NCBI GenBank assembly: GCA_024195265.1 | Contig: JAJLRJ010000006.1 | Span: 18,773,001-18,837,000 of the forward strand | From: Dendrophyllia cribrosa | Lineage: Eukaryota; Cnidaria; Anthozoa; Scleractinia; Dendrophylliidae | Direction of reading: 5' to 3' | Length of the DNA stretch: 64,000 bases | In this document: one piece after another, positions 63,844-64,000 of the stretch | How positions within the stretch are numbered: the stretch's first letter is position 1 | Layout: the number at the start of each line of letters is the position of its first letter | Program-made: the position numbers and the translations under genes | The notes under the pieces: model-generated | Seen by the model: only the letters and a program-made list of their open reading frames with translations | Told to the model about the DNA's origin: nothing | The model's database searches: none

Positions 63844-64000
63844 GTCGTGTTGTTATCTTGAATTTCAACGAGGACAGCTCTGCCTTGATGCGCTAGAAAT
63901 GGTACGTGTTCTGCTTTTAAACATAAATTAATGGAGATTTGAATAAAATTTTTCGAAAGAAGATTGTATTGTCCGTTTTTATGTCTTTGTTCATTCATTA
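63844..64000. other. Window end, nothing recognised
   Basis: AT-rich sequence with no supported feature. Confidence 0.4.

Overview
This is a eukaryotic nuclear window, most likely from an anthozoan cnidarian (coral or sea anemone). The reasons are animal gene families with GT-AG introns, dense short inverted-repeat transposons, and a Polinton whose gene set resembles those I know from cnidarians. The species call is inference.

Host genes. A two-exon K2P potassium channel (609-3828, minus) is followed by an uninterrupted DNA polymerase kappa gene (6506-8782, minus). A long plus-strand gene runs from at least 13967 to 54090. Sixteen exons with compatible phases spell an MBD-like domain, a PHD-like zinc finger, an F-box and leucine-rich repeats. 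The 3' exons of a minus-strand TTC27-like gene lie at 58002-60722.

Mobile DNA fills the introns and spacers: a 5'-truncated L1/Tx1-type LINE (15131-19733), CR1-like LINE fragments, PIF/Harbinger-like elements with TAA or TTA duplications (9554, 54393, 62969), TA-flanked MITEs, hAT-like MITEs, a TTAA-flanked fold-back, tRNA-derived SINE-like repeats, Penelope-like remnants and several minisatellites.

The centrepiece is a near-intact Polinton/Maverick (adintovirus-like) of 17,878 bp at 29355-47232. It lies in the intron that splits the F-box of the host gene. It has a 6-bp target duplication (TAAGTG), inverted repeats of about 1.6 kb that each carry the same gene, and a full gene set: protein-primed PolB, packaging ATPase, fibre, major and minor capsid proteins, small virion proteins, adenain-like protease, zinc-ribbon and PLA2 virion protein, and chromodomain integrase. 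A 12-bp minisatellite separates leftward from rightward genes. Almost every gene starts at a stereotyped AAAATG, usually TAAAATG.

The most interesting signal is in the rightward operon-like block. Protease, PLA2 and integrase have no ATG ahead of their conserved cores, and each lies in the -1 frame of the ORF before it. The PLA2/integrase junction has A AAA AAC in the correct frame, a 6-nt spacer and a possible H-type pseudoknot (11-bp and 6-bp stems). The zinc-ribbon/PLA2 junction has G GGA AAC next to the stop codon and then a GC-rich hairpin. This looks like gag-pro-pol-style programmed -1 frameshifting in a DNA transposon. The competing explanation, small deletions or homopolymer miscalls, is stated where it applies.
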